The notes below the pieces were generated by a model that was given only the letters and a program-made list of their open reading frames with translations, was not told the origin of the DNA and ran no database searches. The position numbers and the translations under genes were made by a program. DNA of 64,000 nucleotides, taken from positions 2,046,001 to 2,110,000 of the forward strand of contig NZ_JACGWV010000001.1 in the NCBI RefSeq assembly GCF_014137995.1, in the 5' to 3' direction. Origin of the DNA: Promicromonospora sukumoe (GTDB lineage Bacteria; Actinomycetota; Actinomycetes; Actinomycetales; Cellulomonadaceae). Positions 7,977 to 16,678 of this stretch are shown here, one piece after another (within the stretch, counting starts at the first letter, position 1; every line of letters begins with the position of its first letter).

Positions 7977-10025
7977 CTAGTAGTCGAAGCTGACGAGGCT
8001 CACCTGTTCGCCGTCCAGCCACTCCAGGAGCGCCCTCCGCAGTCCCGGCCCGGCGCACACGCCGTACCGCGCGTGTTCCGTCGCCCCGGCGCCCACGACG
8101 TCGTCCTTCCTGATCCTTCGCGTGCGGACGACGGCCCCCAACCGGGCCAGGGTCTCCAGGTCGTCCTGCCCGCTCGCGTCCAGGGTGCCGGTCACGAACA
8201 GGGTCACGTCCAGCTCTGCCTGGCCGGCTCGTTCGAGCAGGTCGACGGCGAGCGGCAGGTCGTCGGCGCGCAGGCTCCACAGGACCGGCAGGCGCCGCCC
8301 GGGCCCGGCCCCCTGCCCGACCTGCGCCATCAGCGGGGTGATCCCGACGCCGCCCGCCACCACGACGAGGTCCTGGTCCGACGCCCGGAGGCCCTCGTCT
8401 CCGCCGAGCTCGAGGACGGGCACCGTCAGCGCCGATCCGGGGTCCCGCCGCGCCAGGAAGCGCGTGACCGGCCCGTGCGTCCGGACCGTGACGTCGAGCT
8501 CGACGCCATCCAGGGCGCCCGCGTGCTCCGTGCCCGCACTGTCCTCGCGCCCGCGTGCCGGTCGCGGCTCGGGCGGTGCGCCCGAGATCGTGAACGACCT
8601 GATGTAGTCGTCGTTGAGCGACGTCGGGTCGTGGTCGCGCATGTGCGACCAGCCCCGGTCGAGGTGGGCCGAGAAGTCGAGCGTGACGTGCTGTCCCGCT
8701 CGCCACGGTCCGAGCGTTGCGAACCGCTCCGCCGCCCGCGGCGACAGGGCGTCGGGGGACAGGCGGAAGGTGTGCCGGTACACCGTGGGCGTGATGCGGG
8801 ACGAGCGGACCAGGGTCGCGGTCGCGATGGCCTCGGGCCCGTCCGCGCCGTCGGCCGCGCCGGAACGGCCGTCCGCCCCGCGGGCCTCCCTGGCGAGCCG
8901 GCGGACGGGCGGGTTGTACGGCGAGGGGGCCAGCGGGCGTCCCCGGAACGGCAGTCCGTCGGCCACGAAGCGGGCCGCCTCGACCGTCACCTTGACCGCG
9001 ACCCTACTGTGCGGCAGCAGAGCCGCTGCGTCGGCGCCGACCAGAATCTCCGCGCGCCCCGAGAGGTACAGGACGTCACCCGTCTCGAAGTCGGGGAAGG
9101 TGATGCCGACGGCCGGGTCGGTCCGGAGGTTGCCCAGGGTCTGGAAGAGCCGGTTGCCCGAGTACTCCGGGTACACCAGGACCACGCCCTCGTCGGCATC
9201 GTTGCTGAAGACCCGGACGAACCCCGGCGCGCCGCCGCGGTTGTTCGTGTCCATGCTCTCGGTGTCGCCGCCGTCGTCGCCATCTCCGCCGTCCCGGTGG
9301 CGGCTGGAGAGGAAGAAGATGTCGGACCGGCCGACGAGGTCCACGGCCGCCTGGGGCAGGGGGAGCGAGTCGCCGACCAGGCGGGGAAATGCCTCGTGGG
9401 TCCGGACGGCCTTGCTGTTCAGGTACTTCGGGCAGTTGCCGAGGGTTTCCTCGACGGCCAGGGCGAGCTGCACGTCCACCCGCGCCGGGTCCGCGGGCCG
9501 GGTCCCGGAGGGCCCTGCCCCGTCTCCCTCTGCGCCGTCTCCCGCGGCGCCCTCTCCCTCGGCCCGGTCGGGCAGGACGACGCCGCGGAACACCCGGCCC
9601 GCGAGCTTGACCCGCGTCCTCTCCTCCAGGTCGATGGCCAGGCCGGCGACGAGCTTTCCTCCGGGGTGGTCGACGACCCTTCCGTCCGAGGGGCCCGAGA
9701 ACAGCGCCTCCAGCACGGGGTCGAGCCCGGTCCAGCCTGGCCCGTCGCCGTCACCCCGAGGGCCGAGGTGCGCGGCCGAGCTCAGGCCCAGCACTCCCTC
9801 GGCGAGCGGCCGGACCACGCCCGCCCTTCCGCCGAGCACCGTCGTCCAGATCCGGTCGTCGCGGTCGACGGTGCCCAGCGCGAGGAGCGGGCTCCGCGTC
9901 ATCCAGAGCGCGTAGGCGCTGGGCAGGCCCGGGATCGTCGGGTTGTCCTGCGGGGGCACCCCGAGCCGGCGGTGCATCTCCGCCTCGCCCGGGTGCCACT
10001 GCTCGTGCCGGTGGAGTGTGTGCAT
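7977..10025 (-). CDS. PNPOx-like flavoprotein fused to ferredoxin-reductase-type module
   Basis: A 682-residue fusion. Residues 1 to about 330 resemble pyridoxamine-phosphate-oxidase-fold FMN proteins, including LLALGTVDRDDRIWTTVLGG and DVLYLSGRAEI. The C-terminal part is an FNR-type reductase: IRSFTISGAPP is the FAD-binding RxYS-like motif, and VVAGGVGITPLMAQV is the NAD(P)-binding loop. No 2Fe-2S ferredoxin domain follows, since the frame ends in SLVSFDY soon after the NAD domain. Electrons would pass from NAD(P)H through FAD to the FMN domain. A GAGGGG is suitably placed before the ATG. The promoter overlaps a 14-bp inverted repeat. Confidence 0.8.
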   Translation of the reverse strand: MHTLHRHEQWHPGEAEMHRRLGVPPQDNPTIPGLPSAYALWMTRSPLLALGTVDRDDRIWTTVLGGRAGVVRPLAEGVLGLSSAAHLGPRGDGDGPGWTGLDPVLEALFSGPSDGRVVDHPGGKLVAGLAIDLEERTRVKLAGRVFRGVVLPDRAEGEGAAGDGAEGDGAGPSGTRPADPARVDVQLALAVEETLGNCPKYLNSKAVRTHEAFPRLVGDSLPLPQAAVDLVGRSDIFFLSSRHRDGGDGDDGGDTESMDTNNRGGAPGFVRVFSNDADEGVVLVYPEYSGNRLFQTLGNLRTDPAVGITFPDFETGDVLYLSGRAEILVGADAAALLPHSRVAVKVTVEAARFVADGLPFRGRPLAPSPYNPPVRRLAREARGADGRSGAADGADGPEAIATATLVRSSRITPTVYRHTFRLSPDALSPRAAERFATLGPWRAGQHVTLDFSAHLDRGWSHMRDHDPTSLNDDYIRSFTISGAPPEPRPARGREDSAGTEHAGALDGVELDVTVRTHGPVTRFLARRDPGSALTVPVLELGGDEGLRASDQDLVVVAGGVGITPLMAQVGQGAGPGRRLPVLWSLRADDLPLAVDLLERAGQAELDVTLFVTGTLDASGQDDLETLARLGAVVRTRRIRKDDVVGAGATEHARYGVCAGPGLRRALLEWLDGEQVSLVSFDY

Positions 10026-10065
10026 GCCCTGCCCCTCGGGGTGACCCCCGCTGCTCGACGACGCG

Positions 10066-10111
10066 TCCCAGTTCTAACCGGTAATATTAGCATTGCTGGT
10101 TAGAACTGGGA
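10066..10111. promoter_or_regulatory. 14-bp perfect inverted repeat around a promoter
   Basis: TCCCAGTTCTAACC (10066-10079) pairs with GGTTAGAACTGGGA (10098-10111) around an 18-nt AT-rich spacer. On the minus strand the spacer carries TAATAT, a good -10 box for the PNPOx-FNR gene starting at 10025. An operator over the promoter is the simplest reading. The heptamer GGTTAGA also occurs at 7939-7945 upstream of the CGNR gene, so the CGNR protein is a candidate ligand. The element could also terminate the lyase operon. Confidence 0.6.
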
Positions 10112-10136
10112 TGGGCGAGGAACTCCGTCCCCGGTC

Positions 10137-10982
10137 CTACGCCCGCCGAGGCACGGCCCGCGGCTCCGGGCCGTCGTATCCGGCCAGGAGCGGGCGGGGG
10201 AGCGGCCCCTTGATCCGGCTGCCGCTGGTCGTCTCCTCCCAGGCGTGGGCCAGGATGCCGACGCTGCGGGACAGCACGAACAGTCCGCGCCCGAGCTCGG
10301 GCGCGAATCCCAGCTCGCTGTAGATGATCGCCGTCGCGCCGTCGATGTTCATCGGTACGGGACGGCTCCGCCCCGCCGCGAGCGCGGCCTCCAGGGCCCG
10401 CCCCGCCCGCAGCGCCCACCCGGTCACCGCCCCGGCGTCGGCCGCTCGCTCGGTGAGCTCGAGGAGCGGGTCGCGGCGCGGGTCGCGGGGGTGGAACCGG
10501 TGCCCGAAGCCCGGGACGTGCTCGCCCCGGGCGCGGTACTCGGCCACGAGCTCGGCCGCCGCCGCGTCGACGTCCCCGCCGTCCCCGGCGCGCTCCTGGA
10601 TCTCGCGGAGCACCTCCATGCACTGCTGGCCGGCCCCGCCGTGGACGTCACCCAGGAGGTTGGTGCCCGTCGCCACGGCGTTGTTGAGGCCGACGCCGCA
10701 GGTCGCGGCCATGCGGGCCGCCGCGATGGAGGGGGCCTGCGGCCCGTGGTCGACGGCGGCCACGAGGGCTGCCTCCAGGAGGCGGCTCTGGTCCGGCGTG
10801 GGCAGCTCGCCCCGCAGCATGAGCCAGATCTGGTCGACGAACGTGATGTTGCCGATCAGCTCCTCGACGGGGTAGCCGCGCAGCAGGATCTCACCGGGCC
10901 GGATGCGGGTGATGCCGGTGCGCCACCAGCCGGTGACCTGGGCCTCGTACTCCTCGACGGTGGGGAATGCCGCGCTGGTCAT
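10137..10982 (-). CDS. Citrate-synthase-fold protein, probable citryl-CoA lyase
   Basis: A 281-residue protein of the citrate synthase superfamily, shorter than housekeeping synthases (about 370-430). The three catalytic positions appear conserved: GDVHGGAGQQ (first His), PGFGHRFHPRDPR (second His), and NIDGATAIIYSELGF (Asp). This short form, joined to a CoA-transferase and a tricarboxylate transporter, fits citryl-CoA lyase, which cleaves citryl-CoA to acetyl-CoA and oxaloacetate; methylcitryl or malyl analogues are possible. The ATG at 10982 overlaps the CoA-transferase stop (ATGA), so it is the third gene of the IclR operon. A long upstream extension of the frame is rejected because it lies inside the transferase gene. 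Confidence 0.8.
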   Translation of the reverse strand: MTSAAFPTVEEYEAQVTGWWRTGITRIRPGEILLRGYPVEELIGNITFVDQIWLMLRGELPTPDQSRLLEAALVAAVDHGPQAPSIAAARMAATCGVGLNNAVATGTNLLGDVHGGAGQQCMEVLREIQERAGDGGDVDAAAAELVAEYRARGEHVPGFGHRFHPRDPRRDPLLELTERAADAGAVTGWALRAGRALEAALAAGRSRPVPMNIDGATAIIYSELGFAPELGRGLFVLSRSVGILAHAWEETTSGSRIKGPLPRPLLAGYDGPEPRAVPRRA

Positions 10983-12199
10983 ACGGTTCCTTCCTCGTGC
11001 AGGGTGGCGATCGTCGCGGCGTCGTAGCCGAGCTCGCGCAGGATCGTGTCGGTGTGTTCGCCGAGCAGGGGCGGCTCGTGCGCGGGCACGGGCGCCGCGC
11101 CGTCGACGTGGACCGGGCTGCCCAGCACCCGCAGGGGGCGGTCTCGTCCGCCGGGAAAGGGCAGGTCGTGCACGAACCGTCGTTCGGCCACCTGGTCCTG
11201 GGCCAGCGCCTCGGGCACGCCGAGCACGCGGGCGGCGGGAACGCCCGCCGCCGCCAGGACCGGCTCCCACTGCTCGGCCGTGCGGGCGGCGAGGGCCTTC
11301 TCCAGCTGTTCGGTGAGCTTGGTCCGGTGCGCCTTGCGGGCGGAGCGTTCCGCGAAGCGCGGGTCCGTGCACAGGTCGGGGCGGTCCAGCACCCGGCACA
11401 GCGCGACGAACTGCCGCTGCTCGTTGGCGGAGATGTTGAGCAGCCCGTGCCCGGTCGCGAAGGTGCCGGACGGCGCGGCCGTGAAGTTGTCGTTGCCCAT
11501 GGGCACCGGGTCCTGGCCCGCGATGAGGTGGTTGGAGACCACCCAGCCCATCGCGGTCATGGCCGACTCCAGCATGGAGACGTCGAGGTGCGAGCCCGTG
11601 CCGGTGCGGTCCCGGTGCACCAGCGCCGAGGCGATCGCGAACGCCGCCGTCATGCCGCCGAGGGTGTCCGCCACCGGGTACCCGGCGCGCAGCGGCCCGG
11701 TGTGCTCGGTGCCGGTCGTGCTCATCATCCCGGAGACGCCCTGCACGATCTGGTCGTAGGCGGGGCGGTCCCGCAGCGGGCCGTCCTGGCCGAAGCCGGA
11801 GATCGCGCAGTAGACGAGCCCGGGGTTGGCCTCCCGGAGGCGGTCCCAGCCGAGGCCGAGGCGGTCCAGGACGCCGGGCCGGAAGTTCTCGACGAGCACG
11901 TCGGTCGACGCGACGGCCCGGAGCAGGACCTCCCTGCCCGCCGCGCTCTTCAGGTTCAGGGTCAGGGAACGCTTGGCGCTGTTCTGCGCGAGGAACGAGG
12001 CGCCGACCCCCGCCTCGTTCAGGTCGTGGTCCGCGCCGAGCCGGCGCGCGAGGTCCCCCGTGCCCGGGATCTCCACCTTGATCACGTCGGCCCCCAGCAG
12101 CGCGAGCTGATAGCTCGCGAACGGTCCGGCGAGCACGTTCGTGAGGTCGAGCACCCGGACGCCGTCGAGGAGCCGGGGTGCGGCGGGCGCCTCGGTCAC
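10979..12199 (-). CDS. Family III (CaiB/BaiF) CoA-transferase
   Basis: A 406-residue class III CoA-transferase. It begins LLDGVRVLDLTNVLAGPFASYQL, the typical N-terminus, and includes DVLVENFRPGVLDRLGLG. The PVADTLGGMTAA segment holds the Asp that forms the acyl-anhydride intermediate. These enzymes move CoA between carboxylic acids. Start is the GTG at 12199, which overlaps the IclR stop (GTGA); its stop overlaps the lyase start. In this setting it probably activates an imported tricarboxylate to its CoA thioester for the lyase. The substrate is inferred from context only. Confidence 0.88.
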   Translation of the reverse strand: MTEAPAAPRLLDGVRVLDLTNVLAGPFASYQLALLGADVIKVEIPGTGDLARRLGADHDLNEAGVGASFLAQNSAKRSLTLNLKSAAGREVLLRAVASTDVLVENFRPGVLDRLGLGWDRLREANPGLVYCAISGFGQDGPLRDRPAYDQIVQGVSGMMSTTGTEHTGPLRAGYPVADTLGGMTAAFAIASALVHRDRTGTGSHLDVSMLESAMTAMGWVVSNHLIAGQDPVPMGNDNFTAAPSGTFATGHGLLNISANEQRQFVALCRVLDRPDLCTDPRFAERSARKAHRTKLTEQLEKALAARTAEQWEPVLAAAGVPAARVLGVPEALAQDQVAERRFVHDLPFPGGRDRPLRVLGSPVHVDGAAPVPAHEPPLLGEHTDTILRELGYDAATIATLHEEGTV

Positions 12200-12963
12200 G
12201 CGATACCTCCGAAGAACGGGATCCGGGCGAGCCGGGCGGCGGCCTCCAGCACGACGGGGCGCCAGGCGTCGAGGTGCTCCGGGGTGAACCTGCTGGTCGG
12301 GCCGCCGAGGCCGACGGCGGCCGCCACCCTGCCCTCCGGTGTGGTCACGGGCGCGGCGATGGCGGAGACTCCTGCCTCGCGCTCGCCGTGGCTGGCCGAC
12401 CACCCGCGCGCGCGGGTCTCCTCGACGGTGCGGGCGAGCCGGGCGGCAGAGTCGGCCCCATGGCCCGCGGCGACGCCGATGCCCTCGACCTGGTCGGGCG
12501 GGAGCCCGGTCAGCAGCACGTGCCCGGTGGCGCCGAGCCAGATCGGCATGGCCTCGCCGACCTGCACGACGTGCCGCAGCTGCTGGGTCCCTTCCTGCTG
12601 GGCGATGCAGACGCGCGCGGTGCCCTGGCGCACGTAGACGCGGCTGGACTCCCCGCCGCAGTCCCGGCCCAGCTGCGTGAGCACCTCCGTGGCCTCGGGC
12701 GGCACGCTCCAGGTGGACTGCGCCAGCCGCGACCAGCGCATCAGCCCGACGCCCGCCGTGATGCGCCCGTCGCCGCGCGTCCAGAGCATCCCGGCGTGCT
12801 CCAGCGTGGTGACGAGCCGCACGACGGTGGACTTGGCGAGCCCGCTGGCCTCGACCAGGTCCCGGATGCTGTGCGAGCTGTGCTGCTCGTCGAAGTGCGC
12901 CAGCAGCTCGAGCGCGCGGTGCACGCTGCGCACCCCGTCGCCGCCGGTCGTCGTCTCTGTCAC
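12196..12963 (-). CDS. IclR-family transcription regulator
   Basis: A 255-residue regulator with an N-terminal winged helix (SIRDLVEASGLAKSTVVRLVTTLEHAGML) and a C-terminal IclR effector domain. Start is GTG at 12963 with GAGGTG about 6 nt upstream; a longer frame adds 23 atypical residues. It is the first gene of an operon with the CoA-transferase and lyase and is divergent from the UspA-TctCBA operon. It therefore very likely controls both arms in response to the transported acid or a CoA derivative. The 12-bp inverted repeat at 13059-13096 is its likely operator. Confidence 0.9.
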   Translation of the reverse strand: MTETTTGGDGVRSVHRALELLAHFDEQHSSHSIRDLVEASGLAKSTVVRLVTTLEHAGMLWTRGDGRITAGVGLMRWSRLAQSTWSVPPEATEVLTQLGRDCGGESSRVYVRQGTARVCIAQQEGTQQLRHVVQVGEAMPIWLGATGHVLLTGLPPDQVEGIGVAAGHGADSAARLARTVEETRARGWSASHGEREAGVSAIAAPVTTPEGRVAAAVGLGGPTSRFTPEHLDAWRPVVLEAAARLARIPFFGGIA

Positions 12964-13058
12964 GTCGTCACCTCGTATGCCGTGGCCGCGCCCCGGTGTC
13001 CAGTTCCGGGGCAGCAGCGCCGTTCTTGCCAAGCGAAGTGCGCTGCCGTAGCCTCACC

Positions 13059-13096
13059 GTACCACCAGGCAGACCAACCGAACCGCCTGGTGGTAC
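13059..13096. promoter_or_regulatory. Perfect 12-bp inverted repeat, likely IclR operator
   Basis: GTACCACCAGGC (13059-13070) and GCCTGGTGGTAC (13085-13096) are exact inverted copies with a 14-nt spacer. They lie midway between the divergent iclR-type gene (start 12963) and the UspA gene (start 13201). No other dyad of this quality is in the 237-bp gap. Control of both operons from one site is inferred. Confidence 0.65.
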
Positions 13097-13200
13097 GCGA
13101 TGCACGAGTCAACGATGACGACGCCAGCCGGTCCCGTACTCGACGTCGAGGTCACGACGCGGCCCGTGCATCGCTCCAGCCCCACGCCTGAGGAGGCACC

Positions 13201-13584
13201 GTGTCCGTACTTGTCGTAGCGAGCGCGACCACTGAAGGTCGTGCCGCCCTGCTCGAAGGGGTCGCCGAGGCGCGCCGTCGCGCGACGACGTTGCAGTGGT
13301 GCAACGTCGGATCCACCCCCGTCGACGGCGCCGCGGAGCTGCTGGCCGGGGTCGAGGCGAGCCAGGTGACCCGCGACCCCCACCAGGACCCGATCGACGC
13401 GGTCCTGGACGTCGTCGCCGCGGGCGACGTCGAGGTGCTCGTGGTCGGCGCCCGGCGGCGCAGCCCGCTCGGCAAGTTGGTGCTCGGGTCGATGGCGCAG
13501 CGGCTGATCCTCGACTCCCCGGTACCGGTGCTCACCGTCAAGCCGGCCGCGGGCGCGGGCGGCGGACGGGGGAGCGGCTCATGA
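13201..13584 (+). CDS. Universal stress protein (UspA) domain protein
   Basis: A 127-residue UspA-fold protein, slightly shorter than the usual 140-150. The ATP-binding signature is visible: VVGARRRSPLGKLVLGSMAQRLI fits G-x-R/x-G-(8-9x)-G-S. It ends DSPVPVLTVKP, as is usual. GTG start preceded by GAGGAGG. It is the first gene of the UspA-TctC-TctB-TctA operon, with ATGA overlap to TctC. UspA genes beside TRAP or TTT transporters are known in other bacteria and may bind ATP to regulate uptake. That role is inferred here. Confidence 0.85.
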   Translation: MSVLVVASATTEGRAALLEGVAEARRRATTLQWCNVGSTPVDGAAELLAGVEASQVTRDPHQDPIDAVLDVVAAGDVEVLVVGARRRSPLGKLVLGSMAQRLILDSPVPVLTVKPAAGAGGGRGSGS

Positions 13585-14561
13585 GGCGCGGCGTGCGGAC
13601 CACCATCGCCCTGCTGGTCTGTGTCCCGCTCGTCGTGGCGGCGGGCATCCAGGCCAACCGCTCGGGCAACGTGCACGGCGCGCGGACCGGGCTGACACTG
13701 CTCGTCCCGGCCGCCCCGGGCGGCGGCTGGGACACCGTGGCGCGCGAGATGCAGTCCGTCATGCGCGAGCGCGGCATCGTCACCAACCCGCGCGTAGTCA
13801 ACGCGGGCGGCGCGGCGGGCACCATCGGCCTGGGACAGCTCATGGAGATGTCCGGCCAGGACGACGTCCTGATGGTCACCGGCACCGTCATGATCGGCGG
13901 CATCGAGGTGAACGACTCGGCGTACCGCCTCGAGGAGACGACGCCGATCGCGCACCTCGCCGACGACTACGAGGCGCTGGTGGTGCCGGCGGACTCGCCC
14001 TACGCCACCGTCGACGACTTCGTCGAGGCGTTCGAGAAGAACCCGGGCCAGGTGTCGATCGGCGGCGGCTCGATCGGCGGCACCGACCACCTGACCGCGG
14101 GCCTGCTCGCCGAGGAGGTCGGCGTGGACCCGGCGGACGTCAACTACATCCCGTTCGCGGGCGGCGGCGAGGCCGTCAACGCGCTGCTCTCGCACAGCGT
14201 CGCGGCCGGGATGAGCGGCTACAACGAGTTCGCCGACCAGATCGAGGCCGGCAAGCTGCGCATCCTGGCGCTCTCGGCCCCCGAGCCCGTCGCGGACATC
14301 GACGCGCCCACCTTCATCGAGGCGGGCTACGACCTCTACCTGCCCAACTTCCGCGGCGTCGTCGCGCCTCCCGGCATCGCGCCCGAGGACGCGGCGGAGC
14401 TCCAGGCGATCGTCGAGGAGACCGTCGCCACGCCCGAGTGGTCGGACGCCGTGGAGCGCAACAAGTGGGTCGCCAACCTGCAGACCGGCGAGGAGTTCGG
14501 CGACTTCCTCGACGGCGAGATCGGCCGCATCCAGGACGTCGTCAAGGAGCTCGGACTATGA
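13581..14561 (+). CDS. tctC: Tripartite tricarboxylate transporter substrate-binding protein TctC
   Basis: A 326-residue extracytoplasmic binding protein of the Bug/TctC family. An N-terminal hydrophobic segment (TTIALLVCVPLVVAAGI) serves as signal or anchor; there is no clear lipobox. The family core follows: LTLLVPAAPGGGWDTVARE near the start, GGAAGTIGL, and IGGGSIGGTDHLTAGLLAEE in the ligand region. It captures tri- or dicarboxylates and hands them to the TctAB membrane pair. ATGA overlaps on both sides tie it to UspA and TctB. Confidence 0.93.
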   Translation: MRRGVRTTIALLVCVPLVVAAGIQANRSGNVHGARTGLTLLVPAAPGGGWDTVAREMQSVMRERGIVTNPRVVNAGGAAGTIGLGQLMEMSGQDDVLMVTGTVMIGGIEVNDSAYRLEETTPIAHLADDYEALVVPADSPYATVDDFVEAFEKNPGQVSIGGGSIGGTDHLTAGLLAEEVGVDPADVNYIPFAGGGEAVNALLSHSVAAGMSGYNEFADQIEAGKLRILALSAPEPVADIDAPTFIEAGYDLYLPNFRGVVAPPGIAPEDAAELQAIVEETVATPEWSDAVERNKWVANLQTGEEFGDFLDGEIGRIQDVVKELGL

Positions 14562-15148
14562 CCAGCAACGACCATCCCGTCTCGACGGCGCACACCCCGG
14601 CCGCGGCGGCCGCGCAGCAGAACCAGGGCTCCGTCCCGCTCGCCGTGGTCGTCCTGGTGGTCGCCGCGTACCTGGCCTACGGCACCGCGACCATGGAGGT
14701 CTCGGACAGCGCGGCCCCTCCCGGGCCCCAGTTCTTCCCCGTGATCGTCACGGTGGTGGCCTCCGTGGTGGGCCTCCTGCTCCTGGCGCAGGGAATCCGC
14801 GGCAGGCTGCGACCGGCGGCCCGGCAGGGTGCCGGTTCCGGCGGCAGCGGGCCCGACGCCGCGGCCGACACGGGCCCGGCGCCCGCGAGCGGCGATGCCG
14901 GCGAGCGGATCGACTGGCGCCAGGTCGCGATCGTGGCCGGCACGTTCGGCGCCTTCATCCTGATCCTCGAGCCGGTCGGCTGGCTCGTCAGCGGCGCGCT
15001 GCTGTTCGCGGGCGTGTCGTACGGGCTCGGCTCGGCCAAGCACCTCGTCAACATCGGCGCGGGGCTCGCGCTCTCCTCCGTCATCCAGCTGGCCTTCGCC
15101 GGGGGCCTCGGCCTCCCGCTGCCGTCCGGCATCCTGGCAGGGATCTGA
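14558..15148 (+). CDS. tctB: Tripartite tricarboxylate transporter small membrane protein TctB
   Basis: A 196-residue protein with four hydrophobic helices in two pairs, at about 25-45 and 58-78, then about 125-145 and 150-190. The hydrophilic linker between them is rich in Ala, Gly and Pro. The PGPQFFPVIVTVVASVVGLLLL segment is typical of TctB. It is the small, poorly conserved membrane partner of TctA. The ATG overlaps the TctC stop, and TctA starts 3 nt after its own stop. Confidence 0.9.
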   Translation: MTSNDHPVSTAHTPAAAAAQQNQGSVPLAVVVLVVAAYLAYGTATMEVSDSAAPPGPQFFPVIVTVVASVVGLLLLAQGIRGRLRPAARQGAGSGGSGPDAAADTGPAPASGDAGERIDWRQVAIVAGTFGAFILILEPVGWLVSGALLFAGVSYGLGSAKHLVNIGAGLALSSVIQLAFAGGLGLPLPSGILAGI

Positions 15149-15151
15149 CCC

Positions 15152-16657
15152 ATGGATACCTTCACTCATCTGCTCGAGGGCTTCTCGACCGCCCTGTCTC
15201 CCATCAACCTGCTCTGGGTCACGATCGGCGCCGTGCTCGGCACCGCCGTCGGCGTGCTGCCGGGCCTGGGCTCGGCCATGGCCGTGGCCCTGCTGCTGCC
15301 CATCACGTTCAGCCTCGACCCCACGGGCGCGTTCATCATGTTCGCCGGCGTCTACTACGGCGGGCTGTTCGGCGACTCGATCTCCGGCATCCTGCTCAAC
15401 ACCCCCGGCAACTCCTCGGCGATCGCCTCCACGTTCGAGGGCCACAAGATGGCGCTCGACGGGCGAGCGCCCCAGGCGCTGGCGACCGCGGCGATCGGCG
15501 CGGTCATCGGCGGGCTCATCGCCACCACCCTGGTGGCGTTCGGCGCGCCCTACATGGCGCAGCTCGCCACCAACTTCGGGTCGGCCGAGTTCTTCGCGCT
15601 GGCGGTGTTCGCCTTCGTGGCGACGTCGGCGGTCGTGGCCGACTCGGTGCTCAAGGGCCTGGCGGCCCTCGTCATCGGGCTGGCGGTCGCGATGATCGGC
15701 ATCGAGCCGCAGTCGGGCGCCTCCCGGTTCACGATGGGCATCCCCGAGCTGTTCGACGGCGTCAGCATCATCACCGTGACCGTCGGCCTCCTCGCTCTGG
15801 GCGAGGTGCTCCGGGTCGCGTCGACCGCGCGCCGCAAGGGCCCGGAGACCAGCATCAACTCCAAGGGGCGGCCCTTCCTGTCCCGCGCCGAGTTCCGCAA
15901 GGCGCTGCCCGCCTGGCTGCGCGGCACGGGCTTCGGGCTCCCGTTCGGCGTGATCCCCGTGGGCGGCTCCGAGATCCCCACGTTCCTGGCCTACGGCAAC
16001 GAGCGGCGTCTCGACCGCAAGCGGCGCAACCCCGAGTTCGGGCGCGGCGCCATCCGCGGCGTGGCGGCCCCGGAGGCGGCGGGCAACGCCACCTCCGGCA
16101 CCGCGATGGGCGCCCTGCTCACGCTCGGCCTGCCCACCTCCGCGACGGCGGCCATCATGCTCGCGGCCTTCCAGCAGTACGGCATGCAGCCAGGCCCGCT
16201 CATGTTCGACCGCAACGGCGACCTGGCGTGGGCGCTCATCGCCTCGCTCTTCGTCGGGCTGGTCGTGCTGGTCATCCTGAACATGCCGTTCGCGTCCATC
16301 TGGGCCCGGCTGCTGCTCATCCCGCGCCCGTACCTGTACGCGGGGATCGCGACGTTCTGCGCGTTCGGCGTGTACGCCAACTCCACCAGCCTGGTGGACC
16401 TCGGCCTGCTGCTCGCGTTCGGCCTGCTCGGCCTGCTCATGCGGCGCTACGAGGTGCCGGTGGCGCCCGTCCTGATCGCGGCGATCCTCGGCCCGATGGC
16501 CGAGACCGAGCTGACCCGCACCCTTGCGGTGAGCGAGGGCAGCCTGACGGCGCTGGCCGCCAGCCCGATCACGATCACCATCTACCTCGCGTTGTTCGCC
16601 ACGATCGGTGGTGTGCTGATCAGCCGCCTGCGGGCACGGCGCTCCGTCGACGTGTGA
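15152..16657 (+). CDS. tctA: Tripartite tricarboxylate transporter large permease TctA
   Basis: A 501-residue permease with about 12 helices. Family motifs are clear: TAVGVLPGLGSAMAVALLLP, YYGGLFGDSISGILLNTPG, and GLPTSATAAIMLAAFQQYG in the second half. These duplicated PGLG/GLP loops line the substrate path. With TctB and TctC it makes an ion-coupled, binding-protein-dependent carboxylate importer. The divergent CoA-transferase and lyase suggest that the cargo is citrate or a close analogue. Confidence 0.95.
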   Translation: MDTFTHLLEGFSTALSPINLLWVTIGAVLGTAVGVLPGLGSAMAVALLLPITFSLDPTGAFIMFAGVYYGGLFGDSISGILLNTPGNSSAIASTFEGHKMALDGRAPQALATAAIGAVIGGLIATTLVAFGAPYMAQLATNFGSAEFFALAVFAFVATSAVVADSVLKGLAALVIGLAVAMIGIEPQSGASRFTMGIPELFDGVSIITVTVGLLALGEVLRVASTARRKGPETSINSKGRPFLSRAEFRKALPAWLRGTGFGLPFGVIPVGGSEIPTFLAYGNERRLDRKRRNPEFGRGAIRGVAAPEAAGNATSGTAMGALLTLGLPTSATAAIMLAAFQQYGMQPGPLMFDRNGDLAWALIASLFVGLVVLVILNMPFASIWARLLLIPRPYLYAGIATFCAFGVYANSTSLVDLGLLLAFGLLGLLMRRYEVPVAPVLIAAILGPMAETELTRTLAVSEGSLTALAASPITITIYLALFATIGGVLISRLRARRSVDV

Positions 16658-16678
16658 CGCGTGTGTCCCGGCGGGTGC

